Positions 37,054 to 46,523 are shown, counted from the stretch's first letter. The stretch is DNA of 64,000 bases from DATFVA01 sp963721075 (GCA_963721075.1 CAVRHV010000006.1:310001-374000), one strand, 5' to 3'. Notes: generated by a model from the sequence alone, not told the origin. Translations and numbers: made by a program.

Positions 37054-38245
37054 ATGAAAGTCAAAGTACTTATAGCCGATAAATTTCCCGATCAGTATAT
37101 CAGCCAGCTTAATGAAATGGACCTGGATGTAAATTATTCACCAAAGCTTGGTGAAAAAGATCTTCCCGAGGCTGCCAAAGAAGTTGATATACTGGTTGTG
37201 CGTTCAACAATCGTAAATGCTGATACAATTAATAACAGTAAAACTTTAAATCTTATAATTCGTGCTGGCGCCGGCGTGAATAATATTGATATATCAACTG
37301 CAAATAAGAAAGGAATTTATGTAGCAAATTGTCCCGGAATGAATTCCGTCGCTGTGGCCGAACTTGCAATGGGACTTATGATCTCGCTTGACAGAAGGAT
37401 TCCGGACAACGTAGCTGATTTCAGAAAAGGCGTCTGGAATAAAGGTGAATATTCAAAAGCTGAGGGATTGAAAGGTAAAACACTCGGTATTATTGGTGTA
37501 GGTGCAATCGGTAAAGAAGTTGCTAAAAGAGCCCTTGCCTTTGAAATGAATGTGTATGGTAAAGATATTTCGAGAATAGAAGGGGTTCAGATCAAAGATT
37601 TTTCTGAAATGGATCAGCTCCTTCCCCTTTGCGATATAGTTACTATCCATCTTCCTGCAACATCCTGAAACAAAAGGTCTCTTTAATAAAAAGATGTTCT
37701 CGTTCATGAAAAACGGAGCATTTCTGATAAACACTTCACGTCAGGATATTATTGTAGAAGAAGATCTGATTGAAGCGATTAAAGAAAAGAATCTTCGTGT
37801 TGCAATGGATGTATTTAAAGGTGAACCGGAAGCAAAAACGGGTGAAGTCAATTCGGTACTGAAGGATAATCCTAATGTATATATCACTCACCATATCGGA
37901 GCTTCAACAGAACAGGCCCAGAACGCTGTTGCTGCCGAAACGGTGAGAATAATTAAGGATTATACAACCAGCGGAGTGATAGCACACTGGATTAACCGTG
38001 CAAAGATTACAGATGCAAAATATCAGCTCGTAGTGAAACACTTCGATAAACCGGGTGTGCTTGCATCTATTCTGGATGAAATCAGGCAGGGAAATATCAA
38101 TATTGAAGAAATCGAAAACGTGATTTTCCAGGGAGGAATTGCTGCCAGCTGTACTATGAAACTAAAATCTCCTGTATCTGCAGAAAAATTGAAAGCAATG
38201 CAGGAAAATCCTGATGTATTAAGTATTTCCCACGTAGCTCTTTAG
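37054..38245 (+). pseudogene. serA: D-3-phosphoglycerate dehydrogenase, frameshifted
   Basis: The first 204 codons encode the SerA N-terminus and NAD-binding domain (GLKGKTLGIIGVGAIGKEVA, LIIRAGAGVNNID). The frame then stops at 37666-37668 right after HLPAT. Reading one base later restores the expected HLPATPETKGLFN and continues with the rest of the enzyme (FLINTSR, NVYITHHIGAST) and a C-terminal ACT-like domain to 38245. An extra T at about 37663 explains everything. The intact product, about 397 residues, would catalyse the first step of serine synthesis. Because both parts are perfectly conserved in type, a sequencing error or very recent mutation is likely. Confidence 0.9.
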
Positions 38246-38250
38246 TCATT

Positions 38251-38286
38251 AAAAAAGGCTGTCTTAGCTTATTTAAGACAGCCTTT
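38251..38286. terminator. Bidirectional terminator between serA and the convergent gene
   Basis: A 12-bp stem (AAGGCTGTCTTA at 38255-38266 with TAAGACAGCCTT at 38274-38285), seven-base loop, A-run on the left (T-tract for the minus strand) and T-rich on the right. Confidence 0.85.
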
Positions 38287-38321
38287 GCTCTTCAAACTTA
38301 CCTTTATAATCTTCTCTTTTA

Positions 38322-39086
38322 TTAACCAGCGGTTCCGGCAAACTTCGGCTCTATTATTTCCTTTATCATTCCATGAAAATACGGAAGCATAATAAGCTGG
38401 GTAAATGATTCAATGTCCTGTTCATCAAATTCAAGAACAAGAGAAGAAATATTCTGCCTGATATATTTCAGAGTTTTTTCGGAAAAAGAAAAATACTTTT
38501 CAAGCCTATCAAAATTTTCATATACATCCGGTATTTTCTCAAGCAGTACCGGCTCCAGTTCATTCACCAATCCTTCATCAGACGAAGCGAGTACAAAATT
38601 AACATACGGCAGAGAAAGCAATTCGATCATTTCTTCCGAAAAACTGATTGCATCAAAAATTCTATCTTCATAAAAATTTTGATTGCCGGCTATAACAAGG
38701 TTGCTTGTATCCCGGTTAAGAGAAGATGTTAATGCAACTTCAACATCGGAGTTGTACAACTCCTTAAATAAAAGTCGGCTTAAAATCACTTCTGACGATG
38801 AAACATCTCCGGCTACATTAAGCGACTTCATTGACCTGTCACCTGCAAAATATATGTAAGTATTACAGAGAGAGCCTTCAAACGAAATCCCGTATTTCCT
38901 GGAAACAAAAAGTTCCCTGTGATTAACAATATCCATTGCAGGAATTAATCCGGCTGCCATCTTGTCTTTCTCGAGTGCAGAGCTTATAGAAGAGGCAGGA
39001 TGAAACTTAAGATTCTGCCTTAAATTTTCAGGTAGATGAAGTGCAATAACCGATGTAAAGATATTTTCCGGAAGCAGTATATTCAT
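38322..39086 (-). CDS. Protein with possible periplasmic-binding fold, MqnA-like
   Basis: A 254-residue cytoplasmic protein with no signal peptide. The segment AAGLIPAMDIVNHRELF and the pattern of strand/helix alternation recall the two-lobed fold of MqnA/MqnD (futalosine pathway of menaquinone synthesis), but the match is weak and key residues cannot be verified by eye. It starts a few bases after the rplS terminator hairpin, so it either depends on readthrough or has its own promoter overlapping the hairpin. It converges with serA. Treat the name as tentative; an uncharacterised protein is equally likely. Confidence 0.6.
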   Translation of the reverse strand: MNILLPENIFTSVIALHLPENLRQNLKFHPASSISSALEKDKMAAGLIPAMDIVNHRELFVSRKYGISFEGSLCNTYIYFAGDRSMKSLNVAGDVSSSEVILSRLLFKELYNSDVEVALTSSLNRDTSNLVIAGNQNFYEDRIFDAISFSEEMIELLSLPYVNFVLASSDEGLVNELEPVLLEKIPDVYENFDRLEKYFSFSEKTLKYIRQNISSLVLEFDEQDIESFTQLIMLPYFHGMIKEIIEPKFAGTAG

Positions 39087-39091
39087 AATTT

Positions 39092-39120
39092 AAAAGAAAA
39101 AGCCCCGCTGCAACGGGGCT
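39092..39120 (-). terminator. Terminator after rplS
   Basis: A perfect 7-bp stem (AGCCCCG with CGGGGCT), loop CTGCAA, with a T-rich tract on the minus strand. It lies 20 bases after the rplS stop and ends the translation-gene cluster. Confidence 0.85.
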
Positions 39121-39139
39121 ATTCATAAAATGCCTGTTA

Positions 39140-39481
39140 TCAGGATTCTTTAGATTTGATTCTTGCGGCTTTACCTGAAAGATTCCTCAGGTAATATAGT
39201 TTCGCTCTTCTTACATCACCCTGTTTCAGTAATTCGATTTTAGCAATTTTAGGTGAGTTGTAAGGGAATATTCTTTCAACCCCAACTCCGCTCGATATTT
39301 TACGAACAGTGAAAGTTTTATTATTTCCGGCACCGCGAATACTGATTACATCGCCTTCAAACGGCTGAATTCTTTCTTTATCTCCTTCAACAACGCGTAC
39401 GTGAACACGTATATGGTCTCCGGAGCTGAACCCCGGCAAGTCTGTTTTATTTTGTTCTGGTAATATATTATTTACGTCCAT
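39140..39481 (-). CDS. rplS: 50S ribosomal protein L19
   Basis: A 113-residue ribosomal protein. The typical features are a start near PDFSSGDHIRVHV-like sequence (LPGFSSGDHIRVHVRVVEG), FEGDVISIRG, TFTVRKISSGVGVERIFPYNSP and the C-terminal RRAKLYYLRNL. L19 sits at the interface between the ribosomal subunits. It follows trmD by 14 bases and is the last gene of the ffh-rpsP-khpA-rimM-trmD-rplS cluster, an order conserved across many bacteria. A hairpin terminator follows. Confidence 0.98.
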   Translation of the reverse strand: MDVNNILPEQNKTDLPGFSSGDHIRVHVRVVEGDKERIQPFEGDVISIRGAGNNKTFTVRKISSGVGVERIFPYNSPKIAKIELLKQGDVRRAKLYYLRNLSGKAARIKSKES

Positions 39482-39495
39482 TATTCATTTCTCCG

Positions 39496-40176
39496 CTAAT
39501 TATTAAAATTTTTCCACTTCTCAGTTAAAATCTTTGACTGCTCCTCTTTCCAGTTTCTAATCTCCTTATCATTTCCTGAGAGTAGAACATCCGGAACCTT
39601 CATTCCACGGTATTCTGCAGGTCTTGTAAATGACGGTGCTTCTACTTTTTCACCATCCTGGAATGAATCATTAAGCGCTGATTCACTGTCATTCAGAACG
39701 CCTGGAATCAGACGTATAACCGCATCAACTATCATTAGAGCAGGAAGTTCACCGCCTGTAAGAACAAAATTCCCGACAGATATTTCTTCTGTTGCGAATT
39801 TTTCCCTTACGCGGTCATCGATATCTTTATAATGTCCTGCAACTATCATCAGGTTTTTTGCCAATGACAATCTGTTCGCAGATTTCTGATTAAATATTCT
39901 GCCTCTCGGGGAGGTAAATATTATTTGATCATATTTCCGGTCCTGCTGCAGCCTTTCAATACACTCAAAGAACGGTTCAGGTTTAAGCACCATTCCGGCG
40001 CCTCCTCCGAACGGTTTATCATCAATCTGTCTATGCTTATTAAAAGCATAGTCTCTGAGGTTATGAACAAATATCTCAACCTTTTTCTTGTCCTGTGCTC
40101 TCTTAAGGATGCTGGCTTCCAGGGGACCCTTAAATATTTCAGGCACGGCCGAGATTATGTCAATCCTCATCTTCAT
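39496..40176 (-). CDS. trmD: tRNA (guanine-37-N1)-methyltransferase
   Basis: A 226-residue SPOUT-family enzyme using S-adenosylmethionine to methylate G37 of tRNAs, preventing frameshifting. Seen in sequence: MRIDIISAVPEIF at the start, DDKPFGGGAGMVLKPEP (knot and substrate region), VLTGGELPALMIVDAVIRL and PGVLNDSESALNDSF. Its start overlaps the rimM stop by 17 bases and rplS follows 14 bases after its stop. It is somewhat shorter than the E. coli enzyme (255) but comparable to many others. Confidence 0.97.
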   Translation of the reverse strand: MKMRIDIISAVPEIFKGPLEASILKRAQDKKKVEIFVHNLRDYAFNKHRQIDDKPFGGGAGMVLKPEPFFECIERLQQDRKYDQIIFTSPRGRIFNQKSANRLSLAKNLMIVAGHYKDIDDRVREKFATEEISVGNFVLTGGELPALMIVDAVIRLIPGVLNDSESALNDSFQDGEKVEAPSFTRPAEYRGMKVPDVLLSGNDKEIRNWKEEQSKILTEKWKNFNN

Positions 40177-40675
40177 AGAAACTTCCTCCCGGCTTCAGAA
40201 TCATAACTTTTTTTTCGGGGTCAAAACTTTCAATAAGTTCTGAAAGCGCCGGTAAAAGGATTTCCCCGCCATTCACATCTTCTATAACGTAAACATCATT
40301 TGCGGGATATGACAAAACATCTTTAATTATTCCAAATAACTTTTCATTCCTGAAAACTTTACTATCCAGAAGGTCGTGGACAAAAAATACTTTTTCAGGC
40401 AGCTTTACTGCATCTTTTTCATCAACATAAATTTCTTTATCAAGCAAAACCCTGGTATCATTTGCAGATTCAAAATTTCTGAACTTTATAAAGAAATCAT
40501 TCTTGTTTTTTTTAACATCTTCAACAATAAACTTCTTTTTACTATCAAAGAAATCTATATACACTTCGCGGAGTGAAAAAAATCGCTCAGGAAAATCGGA
40601 GTAAGAATAAATCTTCACAAATCCCTTATTATCAGCAACTGAAGTTATCCTGGCGACCAAAAAAAATTCACTCAC
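40160..40675 (-). CDS. rimM: 16S rRNA-processing protein RimM
   Basis: A 171-residue protein needed for 30S subunit maturation, known to bind S19 and 16S rRNA helices. The N-terminal RimM barrel begins EFFLVARITSVADNKGFVKI; the C-terminal PRC-like barrel includes EKLFGIIKDVLSYPANDVYVI and ends with ILLPALSE and VMILKPGGSFYEDED. The sequence is rather divergent but the order of neighbours (khpA upstream, trmD overlapping by 17 bases downstream) supports the call. Confidence 0.93.
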   Translation of the reverse strand: MSEFFLVARITSVADNKGFVKIYSYSDFPERFFSLREVYIDFFDSKKKFIVEDVKKNKNDFFIKFRNFESANDTRVLLDKEIYVDEKDAVKLPEKVFFVHDLLDSKVFRNEKLFGIIKDVLSYPANDVYVIEDVNGGEILLPALSELIESFDPEKKVMILKPGGSFYEDED

Positions 40676-40686
40676 CTGACAGAGAA

Positions 40687-40920
40687 CTAATCAAGAATTT
40701 CAAGAATCGCTCTCTTACCTTCTTTGGCAGCAATAGCCGTAAGGAGTGTTCTCATTGCCTGGGCAGTTTTGCCCTGTTTCCCTATCACTTTACCAACATC
40801 TTCCGCCTGGACTTTAAGAGAAAGTACAACTTTATTCTCTTCCGGAGCTTTCTCATCAATAGAGACATTTTCCGGGTTATCGACCAGGTGTTTTGCGATA
40901 TATTCGATGAATTCTTTCAT
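40687..40920 (-). CDS. khpA: KH-domain RNA-binding protein KhpA
   Basis: A 77-residue protein with a single KH domain: the GxxG loop motif appears as GKVIGKQGKTAQAMR near residue 44, followed by LLTAIAAKEGKRAILEI. KhpA (YlqC) is a small RNA-binding protein that works with KhpB in Gram-positives and is encoded between rpsP and rimM in many bacteria, as here. Role in this organism is inferred from the family. It starts 72 bases after the rpsP stop. Confidence 0.93.
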   Translation of the reverse strand: MKEFIEYIAKHLVDNPENVSIDEKAPEENKVVLSLKVQAEDVGKVIGKQGKTAQAMRTLLTAIAAKEGKRAILEILD

Positions 40921-40992
40921 AGAAAGAAGCCTCCTATATTAAAGCACGGGAGCTTATGAAATAACGTACAGTTGAAATACTTCAGTTAAAGA

Positions 40993-41511
40993 TTACTCTT
41001 TTCCCTCAGTGTTCTCTTCAGAAGCAGCGCCCTTTACTTCTGCCGTACTTTTTTCAGTTTCAACTTCATTTTCCGTGTTCTTTTCCGGAGCAACATTTTC
41101 ACCTTCGGACTTTGCAGCATTGGCTTCCTCACTTGCTTCTTCCGTCTTAACCTTAGCTTTCTTTCCCTGATTCCTGCTTGTCTGTTTAGCTTCCTGCAAT
41201 TTAGTCCACTGTTCCAGTTCAGACTGAATCTTATCTTCAGAAAGACCTTTACGGATTAATTCTCTTTTAAGAGTAATACCTCTTTGTCTTAACAAACTTT
41301 TTACAGTATCCGTAGGCTGTGCGCCTTTATCAAGCCAGTATAATACTCTATCTTCTTTAATATCGATCGTATGGGGATTTGTCAACGGATTATATAAACC
41401 TAAAGATTCAAGGAACTTTCCGTCCCTTGGGGATCTTGAATCTGCGGCAACGACCTTATAGATCGGCTGTTTTTTCTTTCCCATACGTCTTAATCTTAAC
41501 TTAACTGCCAA
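40993..41511 (-). CDS. rpsP: 30S ribosomal protein S16 with acidic C-terminal extension
   Basis: The first about 85 residues are the S16 fold (KLRLRRMGKKKQPIYKVV, SRSPRDGKFLESLGLYNP, LYWLDKGAQPTDTVKSLL). Ordinary S16 proteins are about 80-110 residues; this one has 172. The extra C-terminal part, from about residue 105, is low-complexity, Glu/Ala/Lys-rich (EEASEEANAAKSEG and similar). Such tails are seen in Bacteroidota S16 proteins and are probably disordered. The gene follows ffh by 30 bases and precedes khpA. Confidence 0.96.
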   Translation of the reverse strand: MAVKLRLRRMGKKKQPIYKVVAADSRSPRDGKFLESLGLYNPLTNPHTIDIKEDRVLYWLDKGAQPTDTVKSLLRQRGITLKRELIRKGLSEDKIQSELEQWTKLQEAKQTSRNQGKKAKVKTEEASEEANAAKSEGENVAPEKNTENEVETEKSTAEVKGAASEENTEGKE

Positions 41512-41541
41512 GTTTTTAACCTCCTGAATTAGTCACTTTTC

Positions 41542-42867
41542 TTAGAATTTTAAATTCCTTAAAGATGATGCGCCTCCGAATCCTTTTCTTGCCATCTGAC
41601 CCATCATCTTTTGCATTTCTGCAAATTGTTTAATAAGACGGTTCACATCTTGTATAGATGTACCGCTACCGCGGGCAATCCTTTTCCGCCTGTTGCCGTT
41701 CAATAACTTAGGTGTCGAACGTTCTTCAAGCGTCATTGACTGGATTATTGCCTCAACTTTTACGAGTGCTTTATCGTCAATATTGGCATTCTTAATTTGA
41801 GACCCAAGTCCCGGAATCATTCCCAACAGAGAAGATAAAGAACCCATTTTCTTAATTGCTTTAATTTGCTTAAGAAAATCGTCAAAATCAAATTTATTTT
41901 TCTTTAATTTCTCTTCCAGGCGCTCTGCCTCATTCTCGTCGAAACTCTCCTGAGCCTTTTCCACGAGTGAAACTACGTCTCCGCGACCCAAAATCCTCGA
42001 AGCAAGCCTGTCAGGGTAAAAAATCTCAAGATCAGTTAATTTCTCCCCATTACTGATGAATTTAATAGGTTTTCCCACAACCTGTCTGATAGAAAGGGCT
42101 GCTCCGCCCCGGGCATCACCGTCCAATTTTGTAAGAACAATACCATCAAAATTTACTTTTTCATTAAATGACTTTGCAGAATTTACTGCATCCTGCCCCG
42201 TCATCGAATCGACTACAAACAGGGTTTCAGTCGGTTTTACAAGATTTTTTATATCAGCCACTTCCGTCATCATATCTTCATCGACATGAAGACGGCCTGC
42301 TGTATCCACAATCAACGTATCATAATTTTTCTCTTTTGCAAAGGCAAGAGCATCAACAGCCGTCTTCTTTGCATCCTTTTCTTCGAGCGAAAAGACCATA
42401 ACTCCAATCTGTTCCCCAAGTGTTTTCAACTGTTCAACTGCAGCAGGTCTGTACACATCTGCTGCGGCCATAAGTACTTTTCGATTCTTCTCTTTCAGTC
42501 TTTTTGCCAGCTTACCGGTAAAAGTAGTTTTTCCTGATCCTTGAAGACCAACCACAAGGATTGTTGTAATTCCCGATCCGTTAAGCCTGATTTCTGTACT
42601 GCTGTTTCCAAGAAGAGCAGTAAGTTCATCATGAATGATTTTGGTTATTAATCGTCCCGGGGTAATAGAATTGATGACTTCCTTACCAAGTGCCTTTTGA
42701 GATACATTATCAATGAATTCTTTTGCAACACGGTAATTAACGTCAGCATCCAGAAGTACTCTGCGTACTTCCCTCAGGGTATCTGAGATATTCTTTTCAG
42801 TTAGCTTTCCCTGTCCCCTGATTTTTTTAAGGGAAGTTTCTAACTTTTGCTGAAGGTCTTCAAACAT
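41542..42867 (-). CDS. ffh: Signal recognition particle protein Ffh
   Basis: A 441-residue GTPase. The N domain is followed by the G domain with P-loop GLQGSGKTT (107-115), DVYRPAAVEQL, DTAGRL, and TKLDGDARGG; the methionine-rich M domain (from about 330) has the RNA-binding RRKRIARGSGTS near residue 395. Ffh binds the 4.5S RNA and hydrophobic signal sequences and delivers ribosomes to FtsY. Total length is usual (about 440-450). It begins the translation gene cluster, 44 bases after atpG on the same strand, with no clear terminator between. Confidence 0.98.
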   Translation of the reverse strand: MFEDLQQKLETSLKKIRGQGKLTEKNISDTLREVRRVLLDADVNYRVAKEFIDNVSQKALGKEVINSITPGRLITKIIHDELTALLGNSSTEIRLNGSGITTILVVGLQGSGKTTFTGKLAKRLKEKNRKVLMAAADVYRPAAVEQLKTLGEQIGVMVFSLEEKDAKKTAVDALAFAKEKNYDTLIVDTAGRLHVDEDMMTEVADIKNLVKPTETLFVVDSMTGQDAVNSAKSFNEKVNFDGIVLTKLDGDARGGAALSIRQVVGKPIKFISNGEKLTDLEIFYPDRLASRILGRGDVVSLVEKAQESFDENEAERLEEKLKKNKFDFDDFLKQIKAIKKMGSLSSLLGMIPGLGSQIKNANIDDKALVKVEAIIQSMTLEERSTPKLLNGNRRKRIARGSGTSIQDVNRLIKQFAEMQKMMGQMARKGFGGASSLRNLKF

Positions 42868-42911
42868 AGTGTCTCAGTACTTTATTAATCTTTCGCTCTC
42901 TACAACTCTGA

Positions 42912-43796
42912 CTAAGAGTGACTTTCTTTTAATGCATTTGCTCCGGAGACGATTTCAAGGATTTCTTTTGTGATGGCTGCCTGTCTTTCCTTGTTATATT
43001 TAACCTGAAGCGTTCTTATAAGTTCTTTAGCATTTGTCGTTGCATTATCCATCGCAGTCATTTTTGCACCTAACTCGGCAGCATTGGATTCAAGGAGGAT
43101 TCGCCACATCTGGGCTTTCAAATGTTTGGGAAGAAGGTAATTGAAGATTCCTTTCTGATCAGGTTCAAAAATATAATTTGGCTGATTTTTCCTTTCTTCT
43201 TCAGAATCCTTTGCGATAGGAATAGGCAGAAACTGTTCGGTAACAATCTTCTGCTGAATTATGGATTTAAATTCGTTATAAACAATGATAATTTTATCAA
43301 AGGTACCGTTGAGGAAAACCTCTATAAGTTCACTTGTAATGTTAAGGGCGTCTTCGTAGGATAAAGATGAGAAAAGCCCGGTCTTCTTTCCGGCTACATC
43401 ATAATCTCTCTTCGAGAAAAATTCAAAACCTTTTTTGCCTACACAGAAAAGATGGGTATTGATTGCACTGCCGGCGTATTCTTCATTGATTATTCTGGAT
43501 GTTTCCCTGATAATATTAGTATTGAAAGCACCGCATAAACCTCTGTCGGCTGTAACTATAACGACACCAATATTTTTTATTTCTCTCTGCTGAATAAAAG
43601 GATTATTGGCTATATCCTCATCGGTAACCAGATGAGAAAGCATCCCGGCAATTTTTCTTGCATAGGGCCTGGCATTAATAATATTCTCCTGGGCCCTCCT
43701 TAGTTTAGCAGCAGCAACCATTTTCATTGCTTTGGTAATCTGCTGAGTATTCTGGACGCCTTTAATCCTGTTTTTTATGTCGCGTAATGTAGCCAT
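42912..43796 (-). CDS. atpG: ATP synthase gamma subunit
   Basis: A 294-residue subunit forming the rotating central stalk of F1. Conserved termini are present: the N-terminal RDIKNRIKGVQNTQQITKAMKMV-like helix (starting ATLRDIKNRIKGVQNTQQIT) and the C-terminal SNAAELGAKMTAMDNATTNA, YNKERQAAITKEILEIVSGA. It starts two bases after the atpA stop, so coupling is tight. The beta and epsilon genes that often follow are absent here; ffh comes next. Confidence 0.98.
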   Translation of the reverse strand: MATLRDIKNRIKGVQNTQQITKAMKMVAAAKLRRAQENIINARPYARKIAGMLSHLVTDEDIANNPFIQQREIKNIGVVIVTADRGLCGAFNTNIIRETSRIINEEYAGSAINTHLFCVGKKGFEFFSKRDYDVAGKKTGLFSSLSYEDALNITSELIEVFLNGTFDKIIIVYNEFKSIIQQKIVTEQFLPIPIAKDSEEERKNQPNYIFEPDQKGIFNYLLPKHLKAQMWRILLESNAAELGAKMTAMDNATTNAKELIRTLQVKYNKERQAAITKEILEIVSGANALKESHS

Positions 43797-43798
43797 TA

Positions 43799-45349
43799 TT
43801 AAGCGTTTGTTTTAAATACTGACTTAAATTCTTCAGCAGCTTTTTTGAGATTCTCCATAGTTGAATCAGAAAGCTGTTTTTCTTTCTTTATAGCTTCAAA
43901 AACCTGGTTGTATTTAACCTCAATAAATTCAAGAATCTCTTTCTCAAATCTCTTGATATCGGAAACAGGTATATCATCAAGATAGCCATTTGTGCCGAGG
44001 AAAATACTTACAACCTGGCGTTCAATCGGAACCGGTGAATACTGTCCCTGTTTCAGCAGTTCTACCAGTCGTGAACCGCGGGCAAGTGTTCTCTGAGTAG
44101 CTTTATCGAGATCCGAGCCAAACTTTGCAAAAGCTTCAAGTTCACGGTATTGAGCAAGTTCAAGCTTTAAGGTACCGGCAACTTTTTTCATCGCTTTTAT
44201 TTGCGCATTACCGCCCACACGTGACACTGATATACCCACGTTAATAGCAGGTCTTACACCGGCATTAAACAAGTTAGATTCCAGGTATATCTGACCATCA
44301 GTAATAGAAATTACGTTAGTAGGAATATATGCCGAAACGTCGCCCTGCTGGGTTTCAATAATAGGGAGTGCAGTAAGGCTTCCGCCGCCGAGGTCATCAT
44401 TAAGTTTGGATGCCCTCTCAAGGAGTCTTGAGTGCAGATAGAAAACGTCGCCGGGATATGCTTCACGTCCCGGAGGTCTCCTCAGAAGAAGAGAAAGTTC
44501 ACGATATGCCGCAGCCTGTTTTGAAAGATCGTCATATATAACAAGAGCGTGACGTCCGTTATCCCTGAAGTATTCTCCAAGTGACGCACCTGCATATGGA
44601 GCAATAAACTGAAGGGGAGCCGGTTCAGAAGCAGCAGCAGATATCACTGTTGTATAATCCATAGCGCCCTGCTCTTTCAGTTTAGCAACCACCTGAGCGA
44701 TGGTTGAACTCTTCTGGCCTACTGCAACATATATACAGTAAACAGGTTTAATTCCAAGGTTCTTTGCTTCTTCTGTATGTGTATACTTCTGATTTATAAT
44801 AGCATCAACAGCAACAGCTGTTTTTCCTGTCTGACGGTCGCCAATGATCAATTCTCTCTGGCCTCTTCCAATAGGAATCATTGCATCAATAGCTGCAATA
44901 CCCGTCTGCAAAGGTTCCTTTACAGGCTGACGCTGAATTACGCCAAGAGCCTTTCTTTCAATAGGCAGATACTCTTTGGTGTTAATAGGTCCTTTACCGT
45001 CAACAGGAACACCAAGAGGTGTAATTACTCTTCCGAGCATTTCATCACCGACAGGTAAGGAAGCAACACGTTTTGTTCTTTTAACCGTATCACCTTCCTT
45101 CACAAAAGTCGATTCGCCAAAAAGAACGCATCCGACACTGTCCTCTTCCAGGTTAAGCACCATTCCAAAAACATCATTAGGGAACTCTACAAGTTCACTC
45201 GCCATTACGTTGGTCAGGCCGTATACCCTTGCAATACCATCGCCAACCTGCAGTACTGTACCTACATCATAAATATCTATTTCACTTTCAAAACCTGATA
45301 ACTGTTTTCTTAATATGGCAGATATTTCATCTGGTCTTACTTCAGCCAT
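43799..45349 (-). CDS. atpA: ATP synthase alpha subunit
   Basis: A 516-residue subunit of the F1 catalytic head (non-catalytic nucleotide site). P-loop GDRQTGKT lies at 170-177; VYVAVGQKSSTIAQVV and the signature PAINVGISVSRVGG are visible further on. Length is typical (500-525). It lies between atpH (28 bases upstream) and atpG (two bases downstream) in an eight-gene ATP synthase operon. Confidence 0.99.
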   Translation of the reverse strand: MAEVRPDEISAILRKQLSGFESEIDIYDVGTVLQVGDGIARVYGLTNVMASELVEFPNDVFGMVLNLEEDSVGCVLFGESTFVKEGDTVKRTKRVASLPVGDEMLGRVITPLGVPVDGKGPINTKEYLPIERKALGVIQRQPVKEPLQTGIAAIDAMIPIGRGQRELIIGDRQTGKTAVAVDAIINQKYTHTEEAKNLGIKPVYCIYVAVGQKSSTIAQVVAKLKEQGAMDYTTVISAAASEPAPLQFIAPYAGASLGEYFRDNGRHALVIYDDLSKQAAAYRELSLLLRRPPGREAYPGDVFYLHSRLLERASKLNDDLGGGSLTALPIIETQQGDVSAYIPTNVISITDGQIYLESNLFNAGVRPAINVGISVSRVGGNAQIKAMKKVAGTLKLELAQYRELEAFAKFGSDLDKATQRTLARGSRLVELLKQGQYSPVPIERQVVSIFLGTNGYLDDIPVSDIKRFEKEILEFIEVKYNQVFEAIKKEKQLSDSTMENLKKAAEEFKSVFKTNA

Positions 45350-45377
45350 TTTAATTGTTCCTTTTAAAATTCCTACA

Positions 45378-45935
45378 TTAATTTAACGCAGCGTTGCCGC
45401 CTTTAAGCAGCTGCTGCTTTAAAGTTTCCAATTGGTGTTTAACAGATGCATCATAAACGGTATCGTTAACCTGGGCCACAAACCCTCCCACAACATCCGG
45501 ATCTATTTTAATACTAAGACGTGCTTTTTTACTAAGCATATTTTCTATTTTATTCTTCAGTTCATTAGTCTGAGAATCAGTCAATTCAAATGCAGTTCTG
45601 ACATTCACATTAACAATTCCCGCTCTCTTATCTCTCAGTTCCAGAAACTTTGATGCTATTTCCTGCAGAAGATTTTCTCTTCCTTTCTTAACCAGGAACC
45701 TTACAAAATGCATTGTTTCAGAATCAACTTTTGATTTAAAGATTTCATCAAGAATACTGACTTTTACCTCAGGTTTTATTACAGGGTTTTCAAGAGCTTT
45801 TGCAAGTTCCCTGCTTTCTTCCATTGCAGATAAGATAAGCTCTACATCGCCGGATATTTTATCCATCAAATTTTTCTCCACCGCCAGATCCAGCAGTGAA
45901 GTAGCATATCTCATAGAAACCTTATAATCAGCCAT
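45378..45935 (-). CDS. atpH: ATP synthase delta subunit
   Basis: A 185-residue subunit linking F1 to the peripheral stalk. N-terminal helical domain starts DYKVSMRYATSLLDLAVEKN; the C-terminal part has KIDPDVVGGFVAQVNDTVYD near residue 145, matching the conserved IDPSLIGG-type motif. Only two bases separate it from atpF, and 28 from atpA. Length fits (175-185). Confidence 0.96.
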   Translation of the reverse strand: MADYKVSMRYATSLLDLAVEKNLMDKISGDVELILSAMEESRELAKALENPVIKPEVKVSILDEIFKSKVDSETMHFVRFLVKKGRENLLQEIASKFLELRDKRAGIVNVNVRTAFELTDSQTNELKNKIENMLSKKARLSIKIDPDVVGGFVAQVNDTVYDASVKHQLETLKQQLLKGGNAALN

Positions 45936-45937
45936 TC

Positions 45938-46474
45938 TTAATTCCTGGATATATCGCTTATGTACTTATCAACAATTTTTTTGTTTGACTCTTTATCGAG
46001 GCTTTCCCTGAGGATTTTTTCAGCTGCGTTTATAGCAATTTCAGCCACCTGGTTCTTCAGCTCATTGAATGCCTCTTCTTTCTTTCTCTCGATTTCAGAA
46101 GCTGCATCATCAACAATCTTTTTAGCCTGTTCTTTGCTATCACGTATCATCTGGTCCTTCAGCTTCTCTGCATAAGCACGACTCTGATCAATTATTTTCT
46201 TCGATTCCTCTTCTGCCTGCTCTATATTAGCCTGATTTTTTTCCAGGACCTTCTGAGCTTCCTCTTTAGCCTTCTCAGCTTTTTCCAGCGATTCTTTTAT
46301 CGCAGCTTCCCGCTGATCAAGAGCCGCCAGTATTGGCTTCCAGGCTACCTTCTTAAGAATAATTAACAGTACAATGAAGGTAACAACGGTCCAGAAGATG
46401 AGTCCCGGATTAACATCAATCAGACTACCATTTTCTTCCGCAAGAGCAAGAACTGATAAACTGAATGTTAACAT
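45938..46474 (-). CDS. atpF: ATP synthase b subunit
   Basis: A 178-residue stalk subunit. Residues about 20-42 form a transmembrane helix (INPGLIFWTVVTFIVLLIIL-like: VNPGLIFWTVVTFIVLLIIL), typical of the family. The remainder is a long charged coiled coil (EKAEKAKEEAQKVLEKNQAN and similar). Two b subunits form the peripheral stator that holds alpha3beta3. Located between atpE and atpH in the operon. Confidence 0.96.
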   Translation of the reverse strand: MLTFSLSVLALAEENGSLIDVNPGLIFWTVVTFIVLLIILKKVAWKPILAALDQREAAIKESLEKAEKAKEEAQKVLEKNQANIEQAEEESKKIIDQSRAYAEKLKDQMIRDSKEQAKKIVDDAASEIERKKEEAFNELKNQVAEIAINAAEKILRESLDKESNKKIVDKYISDISRN

Positions 46475-46523
46475 TTATTCATTCCTGATTTAATTGAAAT
46501 TTCCGGTTATCCGGATTTTTTAC

